Assembly: GCA_036266155.1 (NCBI GenBank)
Contig: DATANR010000473.1
Span: 1-42,620 of the forward strand
Direction of reading: 5' to 3'
Length of the DNA: 42,620 nt
From: SIAJ01 sp036266155
GTDB taxonomy: Bacteria > Planctomycetota > Planctomycetia > Gemmatales > Gemmataceae
In this document: positions 18,200-25,454 of the stretch, piece by piece
How positions within the stretch are numbered: the stretch's first letter is position 1
Layout of the letters: every line of letters starts with the position of its first letter
Program-made: the position numbers and the translations under genes
Notes under the pieces: generated by a model
Databases searched by the model: none
What the model was told of the DNA's origin: nothing
The model's input: only the letters and a program-made list of their open reading frames with translations

Positions 18200-18425
18200 G
18201 TTGGCCGCCAGACCGCGTGGCAACACCAAGGCTGGCCGCAGTCTGGGCTGGAATGCGCTGCAATTCGCTTGCTGATGTTACTGACGCAGCCGCAAGGTTA
18301 AGGTTCGCCCGTCCTCACGGACGACAAACTGTCCGGCATCGGAAACGGTCTGTGACCGCTCGTCCTCGCATCGGCACTATCAATGGAATCTTGATCGAAT
18401 AGGATTTGTCCGCCACGTGTGACTT

Positions 18426-18487
18426 CGTGGCATAACATTCCGATGTTGTGCGCTTCATCCCGCACAACATCGGAATGTTATGCCACG
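18426..18487. repeat. perfect 27-base inverted repeat, probable end of the sdh operon
   Basis: Arms 18426-18452 and 18461-18487 are perfectly complementary over 27 bases with an 8-base loop (CTTCATCC). Each arm also contains a smaller inverted pair (AACAT/ATGTT around TCCG), so it can form a long hairpin or cruciform. It begins six bases after the sdhB stop on the minus strand, where it most likely acts as a terminator or 3' RNA stabiliser, though it has no T run. The remaining stretch from 18200 to 18425 holds no convincing gene. Confidence 0.75.
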
Positions 18488-18492
18488 TCAAT

Positions 18493-19239
18493 CTACCGTT
18501 TTCGCACCACCAACTGAATCAGCTTCTTGATCGGATCGTAGAAATTGTCCGCCACGCGTTCCTTCAGCGGGATGATCGCGTTGTCCGTGATCGTGATGCC
18601 TTCCGGGCAGACCTTGGTGCAGCACTTGGTGATGTTGCAGTAGCCGATGCCGTGGAGCTTTTTGAGGTCGGCGGTGCGGTCGGCGGTGTCGAGGGGGTGC
18701 ATTTCCAGAGCGGCCGCGTGAACGAGGAAGCGCGGGCCGACGAATTCTTCGTGCAGGTGATGGTCGCGCAGCACGTGGCAGACGTCCTGGCACAAGTAGC
18801 ACTCGATGCACTTGCGGAATTCTTGCACTCGGTCGACGTCGGCCTGGTCCATGCGCCAGGTGCCGTCGGCTTCCGGCTTCTTCGGCTGAAAGGCCTTGAT
18901 GCGCTTCTTCTGCTCAAAGTTACTCGACACGTCCGTCACGAGGTCCTTGATCGACGGGAAGGCCTGCATTGGCTCAATGGTGACGGGGTGCTCGAGCGGT
19001 AGCTCGTTGAGCCGGGTCATGCACATCAGCTTGGGCATGCCGTTGACTTCGGCCGAGCACGAACCGCATTTGCCGGCTTTGCAGTTCCAGCGGACGGCGA
19101 GGTCGGGGGCCGTTTCCGCTTGAATCTGGTGGACGGCATCAAGGACGACCATGCCCTCGGTCACCTCGGTGGTGTAGTCCTTGAACGCACCGCCGCCGGA
19201 GCCGTCCGTGCGCCAGATGCGGAACGTGGCCTGGGCCAT
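18493..19239 (-). CDS. sdhB: succinate dehydrogenase/fumarate reductase iron-sulfur subunit
   Basis: The 248-residue product is the electron-transfer subunit of complex II. The plant-type ferredoxin domain carries the [2Fe-2S] ligands Cys53, Cys58, Cys61 and Cys73 (NCKAGKCGSCSAEV). The C-terminal domain has CIECYLCQDVC at 144-154 and CNITKCCTKVCPEG at 201-213, which bind the [4Fe-4S] and [3Fe-4S] clusters. It passes electrons from SdhA to quinone at the membrane subunit. Its ATG shares one base with the sdhA stop (TAATG), showing translational coupling. The long inverted repeat after the stop ends the operon. Confidence 0.95.
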   Translation of the reverse strand: MAQATFRIWRTDGSGGGAFKDYTTEVTEGMVVLDAVHQIQAETAPDLAVRWNCKAGKCGSCSAEVNGMPKLMCMTRLNELPLEHPVTIEPMQAFPSIKDLVTDVSSNFEQKKRIKAFQPKKPEADGTWRMDQADVDRVQEFRKCIECYLCQDVCHVLRDHHLHEEFVGPRFLVHAAALEMHPLDTADRTADLKKLHGIGYCNITKCCTKVCPEGITITDNAIIPLKERVADNFYDPIKKLIQLVVRKR

Positions 19240-21050
19240 TACTTCATCTCCTCGATGATTTGCTTCAACTCGGCGGGCATCTCGGTCAGCGGATCGCGGC
19301 GCAAATTCATCTGGCCATCCGGACCCCTCTTCAGAACCGTGATTACCTTGCCCGCTTCGGCGCTCTTGTCGGCGAAGTCGTCGCGGAAGTGCGCGCCGCG
19401 GCTTTCCTTGCGGTCGATGGCGGCCCGCGTAATGGCTTCGGAGACGGTCAGCAGGTTGTGCAGGTCGAGCGCGGTGTGCCAGCCGGGATTGAATTCGCGG
19501 TTGCCGACGACGCCGACCTTGGTCGCGCGAGCCCTGAGCTTCTCTAATTCGGTCAGCGCCCGTTCCATCTCACCCTGACGTCGCACGATGCCGACCAGGT
19601 CCTGCATCATCTGCTGCAAGTCGTGCTGGACCTTGTACGGTCCGTCGCCGCCGGGGCGGTCGAAGGGCTCCAGCGCGTTTCGTGCTGCCGCGTCGACATC
19701 GGCGTTGTTGATCTTGCCTTCGCCATGCTCGCGTGCGAAATGCGCGGCAAAGCGGCCCGCCCGGCGACCGAAGACGAGCAGATCGGAAAGCGAGTTGCCG
19801 CCAAGTCGGTTCGCGCCGTGCAGCCCCGCCGCGACTTCGCCGGCCGCGAACAGGCCCGGTACGGTCGACATTTGCGTGTCGCCGTCGACGCGGACGCCGC
19901 CCATCATGTAGTGCGTCGTCGGTCCGACTTCCATCGGTTCCGTCGTGATGTCGATGTCCGCCAGTTGCTTGAACTGGTGGTACATGCTCGGCAGCTTCTT
20001 CTTGATGACCTCGGCCGCGTTCGGCAGCTTCTCCTTGATCCAGGCGATGTCAAGAAACACGCCGCCGTGTGGACTGCCGCGGCCATCGCGGACTTCGCGC
20101 ATGATGCAGCGCGCGACGTGGTCGCGCGTCAGCAGTTCCGGCGGCCGACGTGCTTCCTTGTCGCCTTGCGTGTAGCGCCAACCTTCCTCCGGATTGTCCG
20201 CGGTCTGGGCCTTGTAGTTGGCGGGGATGTCGTCGAACATGAAGCGACGGCCATCCTTGTTGCGCAAGACCCCGCCTTCGCCGCGAACGCCCTCGGTGAC
20301 CAGGATGCCACGGACGCTGGGTGGCCAAACCATGCCGGTCGGGTGGAACTGAACGAACTCCATGTCGATCAGTTCGGCGCCGGCGTCGTAAGCCTGCGCC
20401 TGGCCGTCGCCGGTGTATTCCCACGAATTGCTGGTAATCGAATAAGCTCGGCCGATGCCGCCGGTGCCGATGACGATCGCCTTGGCGCGGAACAGAATGA
20501 ACCGGCCGCGCTCGCGGCCATAGCCGAATGCGCCGACGACGCGGTCGCCGTCCTTGAGCAGGGCGGTGATCGCCGTCTCCATGTGGACAGCGACGCCGCG
20601 ATGGACGCCCGCGTCCTGGAGCGTGCGAATCATCTCCAGGCCAGTGCGGTCGCCGACATGGGCGAGCCGAGGATACTTGTGGCCGCCGAAGTTGCGCTGC
20701 AGAATGCGGCCGTCCTTGGTGCGATCGAAGAGAGCGCCCCAGCCCTCCAACTCCCGGACGCACTCGGGCGCTTCCTTCGCGTGCAGCTCGGCCATCCGCC
20801 AGTTGTTCAAATACTGGCCGCCGCGCATGGTGTCGGCGAAGTGGACCTTCCAGTTATCGCGATCATCGACATTCGCCAGCGCGGCCGCGATGCCGCCTTC
20901 CGCCATGACCGTGTGCGCTTTGCCGAGCAGGGACTTGCAGACGATCCCGACCTTGGCTCCTTCGGCCGACGCTTCAATAGCGGCCCGCAGACCCGCGCCG
21001 CCGGCGCCGATGACCAAAACGTCGTAATCGACTTCCTCGGGCGACGCCAT
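19239..21050 (-). CDS. sdhA: succinate dehydrogenase/fumarate reductase flavoprotein subunit
   Basis: The 603-residue product oxidises succinate to fumarate (or the reverse) with covalently bound FAD. Visible are the dinucleotide-binding GAGGAGLRAAIEA near residue 13-25, the FAD-attachment context K-A-H-T-V-M-A-E-G-G-I-A-A-A around 45-60, the substrate loop F-H-P-T-G-M near 240, R-G-E-G-G-V-L near 270, H-Y-M-M-G-G near 350 and the R-L-G-G-N-S-L-S-D segment near 405. The start at 21050 (MASPEEVDYDVLVIG) is taken because it overlaps the stop of the upstream membrane subunit by one base; the longer frame from 21224 lies wholly inside that gene. Confidence 0.95.
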   Translation of the reverse strand: MASPEEVDYDVLVIGAGGAGLRAAIEASAEGAKVGIVCKSLLGKAHTVMAEGGIAAALANVDDRDNWKVHFADTMRGGQYLNNWRMAELHAKEAPECVRELEGWGALFDRTKDGRILQRNFGGHKYPRLAHVGDRTGLEMIRTLQDAGVHRGVAVHMETAITALLKDGDRVVGAFGYGRERGRFILFRAKAIVIGTGGIGRAYSITSNSWEYTGDGQAQAYDAGAELIDMEFVQFHPTGMVWPPSVRGILVTEGVRGEGGVLRNKDGRRFMFDDIPANYKAQTADNPEEGWRYTQGDKEARRPPELLTRDHVARCIMREVRDGRGSPHGGVFLDIAWIKEKLPNAAEVIKKKLPSMYHQFKQLADIDITTEPMEVGPTTHYMMGGVRVDGDTQMSTVPGLFAAGEVAAGLHGANRLGGNSLSDLLVFGRRAGRFAAHFAREHGEGKINNADVDAAARNALEPFDRPGGDGPYKVQHDLQQMMQDLVGIVRRQGEMERALTELEKLRARATKVGVVGNREFNPGWHTALDLHNLLTVSEAITRAAIDRKESRGAHFRDDFADKSAEAGKVITVLKRGPDGQMNLRRDPLTEMPAELKQIIEEMK

Positions 21051-21850
21051 CAGATGATCCTCCAATCGGTCCAGACGCCGCTGGCACAGAGGCGAACATA
21101 CACATCGGAAAAGCCGACCCAAAAGAGGCTGAACCATGCCCAGGTCATGTGCTTGCGGTTGAGACAACTCGAGCAGTTGTAAGCCTTCTGCAATAGCGGA
21201 GCCTTCGACATTTCGTCCATGCACCCGCCGACGAGATGCCGGAACGAATGGCAGCCGAGCGTGTAGCCGCCGAGCAGGATGACGTTGATCACGAGCACGA
21301 ACGAACCGACCCCGATGCCGAACGAACCTTGGCCCGTGGCGGGATCGGTGAACCAGAAGCCCTTGATCGCATCCCAGGCAAGCAGTCCGATGAAGATCAA
21401 GGCGATGTACATGAAATAGCGGTGGACATTTTGCAGCAGCAGCGGCAACGATTGCTCGCCGCGATAGCCCTTGCGCGGCTCACCTACGGTGCAGGCGGGC
21501 GGGTCCAACCAGAACGCCTTGTAATAGGCGCCGCGGTAGTAGTAGCAGGTGAAGCGGAAGCCCGCCGGAGCCCAGAGGATGAGAAGGGCAGGGGAGAAGA
21601 CAAGCCACTCCGGCCACCAACTCGGTTGCGGCCCGAACCAAGCGTGGTCGGGGTCGCCAAACAGCACCGGCGAATAGAACGGCGACAGGTACGGGCCAGA
21701 CGCGTAGTTCTTGCCCTGGAACGCGGCCCAGGTCGAATAGACGACGAACGCGCTGAGGCCGAGGAAGGTGAGGATGGGGACGACCCACCAATTGTCCGGT
21801 CGCTTCGTCTGGCCGAATGAACGGACGGGCAAGGGCAAGCGGGTCTGCAT
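21050..21850 (-). CDS. predicted succinate dehydrogenase membrane anchor (cytochrome b-like) subunit
   Basis: The 266-residue product has about five membrane helices (starting near residues 20, 80, 146, 181 and 236). Histidines in likely heme positions occur in V-H-R-Y-F-M-Y near residue 145 and C-H-S-F-R-H near 205. It is the first gene of the sdh operon and its stop overlaps the sdhA start, so it must be the anchor that binds heme and quinone. The sequence is not that of the common SdhC or SdhD; a soluble loop with W-L-D-P-P-A-C-T-V-G and a C-S-S-C pair near 222-225 is unusual. I use MQTRLPLP at 21850 as the start; an ATG at 21913 would add 21 residues. Confidence 0.75.
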   Translation of the reverse strand: MQTRLPLPVRSFGQTKRPDNWWVVPILTFLGLSAFVVYSTWAAFQGKNYASGPYLSPFYSPVLFGDPDHAWFGPQPSWWPEWLVFSPALLILWAPAGFRFTCYYYRGAYYKAFWLDPPACTVGEPRKGYRGEQSLPLLLQNVHRYFMYIALIFIGLLAWDAIKGFWFTDPATGQGSFGIGVGSFVLVINVILLGGYTLGCHSFRHLVGGCMDEMSKAPLLQKAYNCSSCLNRKHMTWAWFSLFWVGFSDVYVRLCASGVWTDWRII

Positions 21851-21990
21851 CGTCCAAGCATTCCGAAGAGAAGAATGTCGAGACAGTGTGGGAGGTTCAT
21901 GGCACGTGGTCAAGCGCGAAAGTTCTATTAGGGCCCGTGAATCTCTCCACGCTTGACGTAGCTGTCACGACCACTAGACTGGTCCCCGAC

Positions 21991-22180
21991 CTCGACAGGT
22001 TCCCCGCCTGCCAACGTGCAGCGCCGGGGACGAACAGGGAAAACGGTGCGAATCCGTTGCAGGGCCGCTGCTGTGATCGGCGAGGCCCCCCACCAAATGC
22101 CACTGCACGACCCGATTGGGCCGGCGCGGGAAGGCGGTGCGGGGCTGCTTGAGCCGTAGCCAGAAGACCTGCCTGTCGAG
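21991..22180 (+). promoter_or_regulatory. cobalamin (adenosylcobalamin-type) riboswitch
   Basis: Perfect outer stem P1 is formed by CTCGACAGG (21991-21999) and CCTGTCGAG (22172-22180). Inside lie the conserved elements of the cobalamin aptamer in the right order: CAGGGAAAACGGTGCGAATCC (22036-22056, matching the GGGAA-N-CCGGTG-N-AA-N-CC core), CCGCTGCTGTGATCGGCGAG (22068-22087, matching CCGCCACTGTA), and the B12 box AGCCAGAAGACCTGCC (22157-22172). The length of 190 bases is normal. It is 125 bases before the ATG of the exported Ig-like protein at 22306 and is on the same strand, so it controls that gene. In this class, ligand usually lowers expression. Confidence 0.93.
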
Positions 22181-22208
22181 TGCCCGTTTCACTGCTTCGG
22201 CCACAGGC
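22171..22208 (+). promoter_or_regulatory. candidate anti-P1 hairpin (riboswitch expression platform)
   Basis: GCCTGT (22171-22176) can pair with ACAGGC (22203-22208), using bases that otherwise form the 3' side of P1. The two structures exclude each other, as expected of a switching platform. The arms are only six bases and no T run follows, so control may act on translation. A second small hairpin, GTCCGC-TTGT-GCGGAC, lies near 22228-22243. Confidence 0.35.
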
Positions 22209-22305
22209 AGTCGGCATGTCCCTGCGTAGTCCGCTTGTGCGGACCCGTGCCGTCTTTGCCAGCCGAGGCGAACTTCTTGCCCGGACCCGGCAGAAAGGAC
22301 GACAC

Positions 22306-24495
22306 ATGTTCACGCATTGGTTCCGTTCCCTCCATTCCACAGGCTTACCGAGGCGCGGGCGCGCACACACGCTCCGCCGACCACGCCTCGAAGCGTTCGA
22401 AGAGCGCACGGTGCCCGCCGCGCTGAAGCTCCTCACCGCCGCGTTGCCCGCCGACACGATCCAGGTCGCCTACAACCAGACGATTTCCGCAAACAGCGGC
22501 AGCGCGACCCTGACAGTCACAAACGTCACCAACGCAATTCCCGGCATTAATCTTCCGATCAACGGCACGGGGAGCTTGACGATCACGGGCACGCCGACCG
22601 CCGCCGGCACGGAGACCTTTACCGTCACCGCCAGCGAGTCCGGGCAAAATACGTCCGTCACCTATGCCCTGGTCGTGAACCCGGCGCTCAATCTCGGTTC
22701 AACCTCGCTGCCCGGCGGCAGCACCCACGTGGGTTACAGTCAGAAGATCAGCGCCGGCGGCGCGAGCAAGATTGCTTATGCGAGCCAGGTCGTGAACTAC
22801 ACGCCGGGCACGCTGGCTGATTCGACCTACAACAACCCCCAGGCGGCTCTCGGCGGACTCAACGCGGTCACCGGGAGCTACACCGGCACGACCTACTACC
22901 TCACGCCATTCGACTCCGCCTTCTCCAACTCCGATCTGGTCGAGATCGGCGCCGGCGGGTCGCTCGTGCTGAAGCTCGCCCGCACCGTCTCCACCAACGG
23001 CTATACGATCGGGGTCCACACCGGCTTCGGGTTGATGGATGTGAGTTATCCCGACGGGCAGAACAGCGACCCGGCGGGCTACTTCAGTGCCTGGCAGCGC
23101 TCCGCTGACGTCCAGGTCAGCGCTGACGGGCAGGCCTGGGTCGACTTGGGCACCGTCACATTCAACAGCCCGTCGAACTACGCCGCCGGCCCCGCCACCG
23201 GCCCCGAAGGTCTCGCGCCCGGCGTCGGCCCGCTTGCCGATCCCGGCAAGCCGTTCCTGGGTGGGCTCAGCAGCTTCAGCGGGTTGAACTGGCAGAACAC
23301 GCTCGCCAATCTCAGTGGCTCCGCGGGCGGCACCTGGCTCAACCTCAGCGGCCTCACCGATCCGGGCGGCCACCCGCTTACGGCCGTGAACTTCATCAAG
23401 TTCTCCGTGCCGATGACCCCGCCCGGTGACCCAAACACGGGCAACCCGGAGTTGATGATGGTCGACGCCGTGGTCGGCCTGAGCGATGCGCCCGCCGGCG
23501 GCACCGGCAAGATCACCCTGAAGACGCAAGTACAGACTTCGGTCCCCGGCCTGATCATCCCGGCCAGCGCCACGGGCAGCTTCGCCATCACGGGCGTCCC
23601 GAAGGTGTCCGGCATTGAAACGTTCTCAGTGACCGCGACTGACAGCGTCGGCGCCACGACCACGGAGAACTACTCGATCAATGTCGAGGCGACGCAGCCG
23701 CTGCAACTCGCCCCCGCGGCACTGAAGGCAGCGACCACCGGCCAGGCCTATGACGTGCAGCTCCTGGCGACGGGCGGCTCGGGCACCGGCTACACGTTCA
23801 CCGCCGCCGGCTTGCCCGCGGGCCTGAGTCTGTCGAGCACCGGCGAATTGATTGGCACGCCGACGACGGCGAGCGGCTCGCCGTTCAAGGTCGCGTTCAC
23901 CGTCACGGACAGCGACGGTGTGGCGCGCACATTCACCCGCACCCTCATCGTCAAGCCCGCGCCCGGCACCACGACGATTGCCCTGCCGGTCGCCACAGTC
24001 GGCAACGCCTACCACAAGCAGTTGCAGATTCCCGGCAGTACCACCAAGGGCGCGTCCTATGTCAGCGCCGATCTACCAAGCTGGCTCACGCTCTCGACCG
24101 CCGGTCTCCTGACCGGTACGCCGGCGACACCGACCTTCGAGCCGCTCAAGTTCACTGTCACGGTCGAAAATGCCGCACACGTCACCATCGCCATGCGCAC
24201 CTACGCCCTGACGATCGATCCCGCGCTGTTGATCATCTCCGGCCCGCTGCCGGACGTGACTGTCGGCAAGCCGTACTCGGTGCAGTTCGCACCGGTCGGC
24301 GGTTCAGGCAACGGGTACGTCTTCAAGGCGAAGTCGTTGCCGCCCGGACTAACCCTGTCGCGCAACGGCCTCCTGCACGGCAGGTTGAAGGCTGTGACTG
24401 GCTTGCCCGCCGCCTTTAGCATTACCATCACGTTGACGGACAATAGGGGCGGCACGGTGACATACTCGATGCCGCTGGCGGTCACAACGGTTTAG
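22306..24495 (+). CDS. cobalamin-riboswitch-controlled exported Ig-like (He_PIG) surface protein with inserted domain
   Basis: Start ATG 22306 has AGAAAGGA seven bases upstream; the longer frame from 22180 would begin inside the riboswitch. The 729-residue product begins with a basic segment and the motif L-E-A-F-E-E-R-T-V-P-A (28-38), typical of exported planctomycete proteins. Then come putative-Ig (He_PIG) repeats at about 41-126, 127-155 plus 401-461, 466-550, 556-638 and 644-727, marked by T-G-x-P-T-x-x-G-x-x-x-F-T-V-T. The second repeat is split between GGASK and KITLK by a domain (156-400) with V-V-N-Y-T-P-G-T-L, N-P-Q-A-A-L-G-G, L-V-E-I-G-A-G-G-S-L-V-L and V-Q-V-S-A-D-G-Q-A-W-V-D-L-G, a pattern I know from surface or PEP-CTERM proteins near B12 uptake genes elsewhere. 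I infer a role in cobalamin capture or B12-controlled surface change. No C-terminal anchor. Confidence 0.8.
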   Translation: MFTHWFRSLHSTGLPRRGRAHTLRRPRLEAFEERTVPAALKLLTAALPADTIQVAYNQTISANSGSATLTVTNVTNAIPGINLPINGTGSLTITGTPTAAGTETFTVTASESGQNTSVTYALVVNPALNLGSTSLPGGSTHVGYSQKISAGGASKIAYASQVVNYTPGTLADSTYNNPQAALGGLNAVTGSYTGTTYYLTPFDSAFSNSDLVEIGAGGSLVLKLARTVSTNGYTIGVHTGFGLMDVSYPDGQNSDPAGYFSAWQRSADVQVSADGQAWVDLGTVTFNSPSNYAAGPATGPEGLAPGVGPLADPGKPFLGGLSSFSGLNWQNTLANLSGSAGGTWLNLSGLTDPGGHPLTAVNFIKFSVPMTPPGDPNTGNPELMMVDAVVGLSDAPAGGTGKITLKTQVQTSVPGLIIPASATGSFAITGVPKVSGIETFSVTATDSVGATTTENYSINVEATQPLQLAPAALKAATTGQAYDVQLLATGGSGTGYTFTAAGLPAGLSLSSTGELIGTPTTASGSPFKVAFTVTDSDGVARTFTRTLIVKPAPGTTTIALPVATVGNAYHKQLQIPGSTTKGASYVSADLPSWLTLSTAGLLTGTPATPTFEPLKFTVTVENAAHVTIAMRTYALTIDPALLIISGPLPDVTVGKPYSVQFAPVGGSGNGYVFKAKSLPPGLTLSRNGLLHGRLKAVTGLPAAFSITITLTDNRGGTVTYSMPLAVTTV

Positions 24496-24530
24496 CGATC
24501 GCTGATAGCGCAAGGATCGATGACAAAACG

Positions 24531-24560
24531 CACGACGCCGGGGTCAGTCCCGGCGTCGTG
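24531..24560. terminator. bidirectional hairpin terminator
   Basis: Perfect 12-base stem CACGACGCCGGG (24531-24542) and CCCGGCGTCGTG (24549-24560) with a 6-base loop. It lies between the convergent Ig-like gene and the PP2C gene. On the minus strand it is followed by CGTTTTG, on the plus strand by no T run, so it probably serves the phosphatase gene best. Confidence 0.7.
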
Positions 24561-24582
24561 TGAATTCGACTTGTAAAGCGTT

Positions 24583-25332
24583 TCAGGCCACGTCAATGAC
24601 GATGCACGACACGTTGTCGCGAGAGCCCGAATCGAGCGCGAGTTGGACGAGACCGTCTGCACAGGCTTGAGCATCGGGTTGTGTACCCATGTACTCCACG
24701 AGCTTGTCGTCGGGCACCACGCCGTGCAAGCCGTCGGTGCAAAGGAGGAAGCGGTCGTTAGTCTGAATGGGAACGGCCGTGACCTCGGGGCCCTCGCCGA
24801 CTTCCTTGCTGCCCAGATACTTCCACAAGACGTTGCGGAACTTGTGTTCCTTGGCCTCGGCCGCCGAGATCGTCTTGGCTTCGACGAGAGCCTGGGCCAG
24901 TGAGTGATCGACGGTCAGCTGAGTAATCTTCTTGCCGCGAACAAGATAGGCCCGGCTGTCGCCGACGCCGGTGATCAGAAGTTCCGAACCCTTGCGCCAG
25001 ACCGCGGAGACGACTGTCGTCCCCATGTTCTTCATTTCTTTTTCGAGCTGGCCCATCGCCATGATTTCTTCGTTCGCCTGAACGATGGCGCGGCGAATGG
25101 AGAGTTTGGCTGCCTCGGCGTTCGTGTTGCCGGCGATCGACTTGCGGAGTTCACGCGGGATGATGTCGACGGCCTTCTTGCTGGCGATTTCGCCAGCCGC
25201 TTGACCGCCCATACCGTCGGCGACGACCGCGACCGTCAGGTCCGGAAAGATCTTCAGTTCGATGGAATCTTCGTTGTTCTCTCGGTAGTTGCCGAGATTG
25301 GTCGATTTCCCGATGTTGAGAGTCAGCGCCAT
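24583..25332 (-). CDS. PP2C-family serine/threonine protein phosphatase
   Basis: The 249-residue product has all core PP2C motifs: N-L-G-N-Y-R-E-N-N-E-D-S near residues 12-23, V-V-A-D-G-M-G-G-Q-A-A-G-E near 36-48, G-V-G-D-S-R-A-Y near 120-127, L-C-T-D-G-L-H near 189-195 and S-R-D-N-V-S near 238-243. The aspartates bind the two metal ions. It is a compact cytosolic enzyme like Stp/PrpC that removes phosphates put on by Hanks-type kinases, which are numerous in planctomycetes; no such kinase is in the window. The start at 25332 (MALTLNIGK) fits the family; the longer frame from 25461 only adds a non-homologous leader. Confidence 0.92.
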   Translation of the reverse strand: MALTLNIGKSTNLGNYRENNEDSIELKIFPDLTVAVVADGMGGQAAGEIASKKAVDIIPRELRKSIAGNTNAEAAKLSIRRAIVQANEEIMAMGQLEKEMKNMGTTVVSAVWRKGSELLITGVGDSRAYLVRGKKITQLTVDHSLAQALVEAKTISAAEAKEHKFRNVLWKYLGSKEVGEGPEVTAVPIQTNDRFLLCTDGLHGVVPDDKLVEYMGTQPDAQACADGLVQLALDSGSRDNVSCIVIDVA

Positions 25333-25454
25333 GCGCCCCTCGCTCTTGGCGGCCGCGGATAGTGAATGGAATCGGGAAGGGGCGGAGACGGGGGGCGGCC
25401 CGACGAAACCGCTTAACTCCTTCAACCTAACTAATATACTAGCCAAAATACCAC

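Noticed and set aside
17922..18263. 113-residue minus-strand frame overlapping the 34-codon microprotein
   Set aside because: It runs into the next gene, has no ribosome site and its product lacks the clear Cys/helix pattern of the microprotein frame.
19623..21182. 519-residue plus-strand frame opposite sdhA
   Set aside because: It is antisense to a well-supported sdhA gene, a common artefact in GC-rich DNA, and has no recognisable domain.
22228..22243. Hairpin GTCCGC-TTGT-GCGGAC as the riboswitch terminator
   Set aside because: The stem is six bases and no T run follows, so a transcription terminator is not supported.
21897..22457. 186-residue minus-strand frame across the riboswitch
   Set aside because: It crosses the cobalamin aptamer in antisense and has only Arg/Ala-rich low-complexity content.
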